Origin: JAPUME01 sp027294185
GTDB lineage: Bacteria; Acidobacteriota; Terriglobia; UBA7540; JAPUME01
Assembly (NCBI GenBank): GCA_963555835.3
Contig: CAUVWZ020000002.1
Coordinates: 1,984,001-2,048,000 of the forward strand
Reading direction: 5' to 3'
DNA length: 64,000 nt
Position 1 is the first letter of the stretch. Every line of letters starts with the position of its first letter. A program made the translations under genes and the position numbers. Of this stretch, positions 60,801 to 64,000 are shown piece after piece. Under the pieces are notes generated by a model. The model saw only the letters and a list, made by a program, of their open reading frames with translations, was not told where the DNA came from and did no database searches.

Positions 60801-61997
60801 GTGGTCTACGGGGCCAGGATTAAGGTGAAGGACGGCGATCCGGTCCAAAAGGGACAAGTCGTGGCCGAGTGGGACCCCTTCACCTTCTCCATCCTGACTG
60901 AAGTCGGCGGGGCCGTGAAATTCAAAGACCTGCATGAGGGCACCACATTGCAGGAAGAGGTGGACGAGGTTACGGGCCTTTCCCGCTGGGTGGTCAGCGA
61001 ACCCGCCGACGAAAAGCACCAGCCTCAACTTGTGATCAAACCTGAAGGAAAGAGCGCCAAGAGCGCCAAATCCTACCTGATGCCCTCACGGGCTCACCTG
61101 ATGGTCTCAGATGGCAACACGGTAAGACCCGGAGACGTCCTGGCGAAGATTCCGCGGGAAACCACCAAGACCAAGGACATCACGGGCGGGCTTCCCCGGG
61201 TCGTCGAACTCTTCGAAGCGCGCCGGCCTCACGAGACGGCGGTCATCACCGAGGTCGACGGTGTGGTTCATTATGGAGACGTCGCCAAGGGCCAGCGAAA
61301 AATCCTGGTGACTCCGGAAAACGACGAACCCAAAGAGTACCTCCTGCCTCGCGGCGTGCACGTCGCGGTTCAAGAAGGGGAACGGGTAAAGGCGGGTGAA
61401 CCCCTGATGGACGGCCCGCGCAACCCTCACGACATACTCGCCGTGCTGGGTGAAAAAGAGCTGGAAGCCTACCTCGTCGACGAAATTCAGGAGGTCTACC
61501 GCCTGCAGGGCGTCAATATCAACGACAAGCACATCGAAGTCATCGTCCGGCAGATGATGCGGTGGGTGAAGGTGGAAGAGGTCGGAGATACCGAATTCCT
61601 GCTCGACGAACAGGTGGATAAGTTCACCTTCCATTCTGAAAACGAAAAAATCGTCGCCGACAAAGGAAAGCCTGCGACGGGGCGTCCCCTTCTGCTCGGA
61701 ATCACGAAGGCTTCGCTCTCGACCGACTCCTTCATCTCGGCCGCCTCGTTTCAGGAGACCACGCGGGTGCTTACCGAAGCCTCGATTCGCGGCTCGGTGG
61801 ACCACCTCAGGGGTCTCAAGGAAAACGTCATCATGGGCCGCCTGATCCCCGCCGGAACCGGCCTGGACTATTACCGGAACTTCAAGCTGCTGACCGAACC
61901 CGAAGTTCCGGAATTTCTTCCCGAGGATGTGGACGCCGCGCCCGGCATACCGGCTCCGGAACTCGCCGAAAAGGACAAGGCCGGAGTTCGGACTTAA
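57816..61997 (+). CDS. rpoC: RNA polymerase beta' subunit
   Basis: A 1393-residue beta'. The start is TTG 57816, well placed behind AAGGAGG. The N-terminal zinc finger is [21 protein letters not shown]; the second zinc site is in [19 protein letters not shown]. The catalytic [12 protein letters not shown] is intact. [17 protein letters not shown] and [28 protein letters not shown] belong to the trigger-loop/bridge regions. Length is normal for the long form with the trigger-loop insertion. It closes the rplKAJL-rpoBC operon. Confidence 0.98.
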   Translation: [1393 protein letters not shown]

Positions 61998-62011
61998 CGC
62001 TTCAACCCACT

Positions 62012-62041
62012 CTCCGGCCCTTGATCTCCCAGGGGCCGGAG
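62012..62041 (+). terminator. Terminator hairpin after rpoC
   Basis: CTCCGGCCC (62012-62020) and GGGCCGGAG (62033-62041) pair perfectly over nine bases with a 12-base loop, starting 15 bases behind the rpoC stop. Only a weak T-rich tract (GGTTCC) follows. It likely ends the rpo operon transcript. Confidence 0.5.
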
Positions 62042-62063
62042 GGTTCCATCCCCCGAATTAACC

Positions 62064-62363
62064 GTGCGCATCAGTTGCTGGCAATGCGGTGAGACCTTGG
62101 AACGGCTGGGCGTGGGCCGGGTGGGGAAACGGGAATCCTGCGCCAAGTGTGACGCCGATCTCCACTGTTGCCGCAATTGCCGCTTCTTTGATCCTTCCGT
62201 CCACAATCAATGCCGCGAGACGCAGGCCGAGTGGGTAAAAGAAAAAGACCGGGCAAACTACTGCGACTATCTTGATCCGACGGAGGCGGTCGGCCCTCCC
62301 CGCAGGAGTTCCAGCTCTTCTTCCGACATCAAGAAAAAGTTCGACGACCTGTTCAAGGTCTGA
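62064..62363 (+). CDS. Small zinc-binding protein, hypothetical
   Basis: A 99-residue protein starting with GTG: ISCWQCGETLERLGVGRVGKRESCAKCDADLHCCRNCRFFDPSVHNQCRE. There are two CxxC pairs and a following CRNC pair; the pattern fits a double zinc ribbon with a Cys/His cluster (CRNCRFFDP...CRE...NYCDYLDP). I know such proteins as conserved in Acidobacteria and delta-proteobacteria, but no function. A Ser-rich linker and the KKKFDDLFKV tail complete it. Confidence 0.75.
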   Translation: MRISCWQCGETLERLGVGRVGKRESCAKCDADLHCCRNCRFFDPSVHNQCRETQAEWVKEKDRANYCDYLDPTEAVGPPRRSSSSSSDIKKKFDDLFKV

Positions 62364-62441
62364 AGAGGCTCCCGCCGAGCCGACCTCTCCTTCCACTCCT
62401 TATTCCTGCAATTAGCGGGAAGTTATCCCATAAATGCCAAA

Positions 62442-62575
62442 GCCGGGTTCTGCGCTTTGAGAGCACACCTCAGAGGCTGATGCCTCCGAAATATAGCGCT
62501 CTCAGGCACGGCTGATTCGCCGCGGCGAACGTGCCCTGACAAGCCGTACCCTGACGACGTTTCCACGCGGATTAT
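62442..62575 (-). ncRNA. ssrS: Structured intergenic element, possible 6S RNA
   Basis: Read on the minus strand, the gap between the zinc gene and gatA forms two adjacent hairpins. One has arms TGAGAGC and GCTCTCA (62458-62464 and 62498-62504) enclosing GAGGC-TGAT-GCCTC (62473-62486, plus-strand sense). The other has GGCACG/CGTGCC (62505-62510 and 62530-62535) with the perfect inner palindrome TTCGCCGCGGCGAA. The stretch CCTGAGAGCGCTATATTTC resembles the conserved 6S RNA segment CCTGAGCCGATATTTC of E. coli. The ends are my estimate. A bidirectional terminator is an alternative. Confidence 0.3.
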
Positions 62576-62589
62576 CTAAGAGATGACTT

Positions 62590-64000
62590 TCAGGAAAGCT
62601 CGAAGCCGCCGGCCTTTTCAAAGGCCCGGGCGAGTTGAAGCAGCGAGGCTTCTTCGAAGTGCCGGCCGATCAACTGCATGCCGACCGGCAAGGAGGGAGA
62701 GCCATACTTCTGCCCCGTCCTGCCGCAGGGGACTGATATTCCCGGCAGCCCGGCCAGGCTGGCCGTCACCGTGTAGATATCAGCCAGGTACATTGCCAGA
62801 GGATCATCGACCATCTCTCCGATTTTGAAGGCAGGGAAAGGTGAGGTGGGGGTCAGGACCACGTCCACTTGCTTGAAGGCGTCCAGATAGTCCCGGGCAA
62901 TCAGAGTCCGCACCTTCTGGGCCTTTCGGTAGTAGGCCTCGTAATAGCCGGAACTGAGCGCATAGGTCCCGAGCATGATTCGCCGTTTGACCTCGGGCCC
63001 GAAGCCGCCCTCACGAGTCTTCTTGTACATATCGCGCAATCCGTCATATCCCGCCGAACGGAAGCCGTACCGTACCCCGTCGTAGCGAGCCAGGTTGGAA
63101 CTGGCCTCCGCGGTGCAGATGATGTAGTAGCATGCCACGGCATATTCAGTATGGGGCATGCGGATGGGAACCAGCTTACAGCCAAGCTTCTCGAGCGCCT
63201 TCATGCCCTTCTGGATGTTATCGCCGACACGAGGCTCCAACCCTTTGAAGCATTCCTCCGGGATTCCCACTTTATAGGAACCGGCGCCGTCCTCAATCGT
63301 TGAGAGATAGTCAGGCACGGGCACCCTGGCAGTGGTCGAATCCAACGGGTCGGGCCCGGCAATCACCTGCAGCACATGGGCCAGATCACGCACCGACCGT
63401 CCGAAGGGCCCGATATGGTCGAGTGACGAGGCAAAGGCCACCAGGCCGTAGCGGGAAACTCTTCCGTAGGTGCCCATCATGCCGGTCACGCCGCAAAACG
63501 AAGCCGGTTGGCGAATGGAGCCGCCCGTATCGGAGCCGAGCGAGGCCACGGCCAGATGAGCGGCCACAGCAGCGGCCGAACCGCCGCTTGACCCTCCGGG
63601 CACCCGCTCCGGTTCCCTCGGATTGCGGGTGGGGAAGAAGCCGGAATTCTCGGTCGAGGACCCCATTGCGAATTCATCACAGTTGGTCTTGCCGAGAAAC
63701 ACCGCCCCCGCTGCATCCAGCCGCTGGACGGAGGTGGCATCGTAGGGCGCAACGAACTCTTCCAGCATCTTGGCTGCGCAGGTGGTTCGGAGCCCTCGGG
63801 TCAGGATGACGTCCTTGATGGCCACGGGAACTCCGGCCAGGGGAGACAGCCCCTGTCCAGCGGCGATCTTTTCATCCACCGCACGCGCCTGGGCCAGGGC
63901 CTTCTCGGAAGCCACGGTAAGGTAGGAGCGAATCTCCGGGTCCTTTTCCTTGATTCGACCCAGATGGGCCTGGGCAATCTCCACCGCGGACGCCTTGCGC
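62590..64000 (-). CDS. gatA: Glu-tRNA(Gln)/Asp-tRNA(Asn) amidotransferase subunit A (5' end beyond window)
   Basis: At least 464 residues; the frame continues upstream past 64000 (RKASAVEIAQAHLGRI), so the true start is outside the window and the GTG at 63984 is internal. The amidase triad is visible: Lys in GVPVAIKDVI, Ser in GSSGGSAAAVA and the acting Ser in LGSDTGGSIRQPA. The C-terminal half matches GatA throughout (ALSSGYYEAYY, DVVLTPTSPFPAFKIGE, GISVPCG, VGMQLIGRHFEEA). It hydrolyses glutamine to amidate misacylated tRNA. gatB/gatC are not visible. Confidence 0.96.
   Translation of the reverse strand, partial: RKASAVEIAQAHLGRIKEKDPEIRSYLTVASEKALAQARAVDEKIAAGQGLSPLAGVPVAIKDVILTRGLRTTCAAKMLEEFVAPYDATSVQRLDAAGAVFLGKTNCDEFAMGSSTENSGFFPTRNPREPERVPGGSSGGSAAAVAAHLAVASLGSDTGGSIRQPASFCGVTGMMGTYGRVSRYGLVAFASSLDHIGPFGRSVRDLAHVLQVIAGPDPLDSTTARVPVPDYLSTIEDGAGSYKVGIPEECFKGLEPRVGDNIQKGMKALEKLGCKLVPIRMPHTEYAVACYYIICTAEASSNLARYDGVRYGFRSAGYDGLRDMYKKTREGGFGPEVKRRIMLGTYALSSGYYEAYYRKAQKVRTLIARDYLDAFKQVDVVLTPTSPFPAFKIGEMVDDPLAMYLADIYTVTASLAGLPGISVPCGRTGQKYGSPSLPVGMQLIGRHFEEASLLQLARAFEKAGGFELS

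Overview
The window looks like part of an Acidobacteriota chromosome, GC-rich and probably from an environmental or metagenome-assembled genome. Three features point there: two tandem 'VWFA-related' secreted proteins of the type expanded in Acidobacteria, a serine/threonine kinase joined to TPR repeats, and an RpoB with an extra cysteine-rich double zinc ribbon near its N-terminus. The genus cannot be fixed from sequence reading alone. There are no rRNA genes, transposases, phage genes or CRISPR arrays.

Layout. 1-9.7 kb: mostly minus-strand accessory genes. These are a DUF4388/GGDEF-like sensor cut by the window edge, an AIM24 protein, a PDZ-membrane-GAF-SpoIIE phosphatase with an apparent frameshift, a Tat-exported LarA-like racemase, a sugar-epimerase-like TIM barrel and an FG-GAP/VCBS secreted protein. 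9.8-14.2 kb: an amidohydrolase, a DsbA-like protein, an MFS exporter, an Spy/CpxP-like protein with an in-frame TAG after its signal peptide, and a small zinc ribbon. 14.4-27 kb: DNA repair and tRNA modification (uvrA, a cysteine desulfurase, mnmA, uvrC) with TPR, metallopeptidase and envelope genes. 27-31 kb: a TPR protein, the kinase-TPR gene split at a run of nine Cs, a methyltransferase and a selenocysteine tRNA. 31-34 kb: a thioredoxin-like protein and the VWFA pair. 34-39.7 kb: pyrG-kdsA-kdsD-kdsC for CTP and Kdo (LPS) synthesis, interrupted by an antisense HigBA toxin-antitoxin module. 39.9-42.7 kb: membrane genes, tRNA-Ser and a GIY-YIG gene. 43-47.2 kb: an operon of an OtsB-like phosphatase, a DUF5752 protein and a GT4 glycosyltransferase, followed by inositol-3-phosphate synthase. 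47.4-62 kb: the translation and transcription block tRNA-Thr, Tyr, Thr, Gly, tuf, rpmG, tRNA-Trp, secE, nusG, rplKAJL, rpoBC. It is followed by a small zinc protein, a structured intergenic element that may be 6S RNA, and gatA running off the right edge.

How the genes work together. The Kdo genes, CTP synthase and envelope proteins fit a Gram-negative cell with LPS. The cysteine desulfurase next to MnmA fits tRNA 2-thiolation. The phosphatase/GT4/inositol-phosphate-synthase cluster most likely makes a compatible solute: trehalose, or, as an alternative hypothesis, a glycosyl-inositol. Three genes are interrupted by a one-base event (two indels in C/G runs, one nonsense change). This suggests either sequence errors or recent decay, and needs reads to decide.
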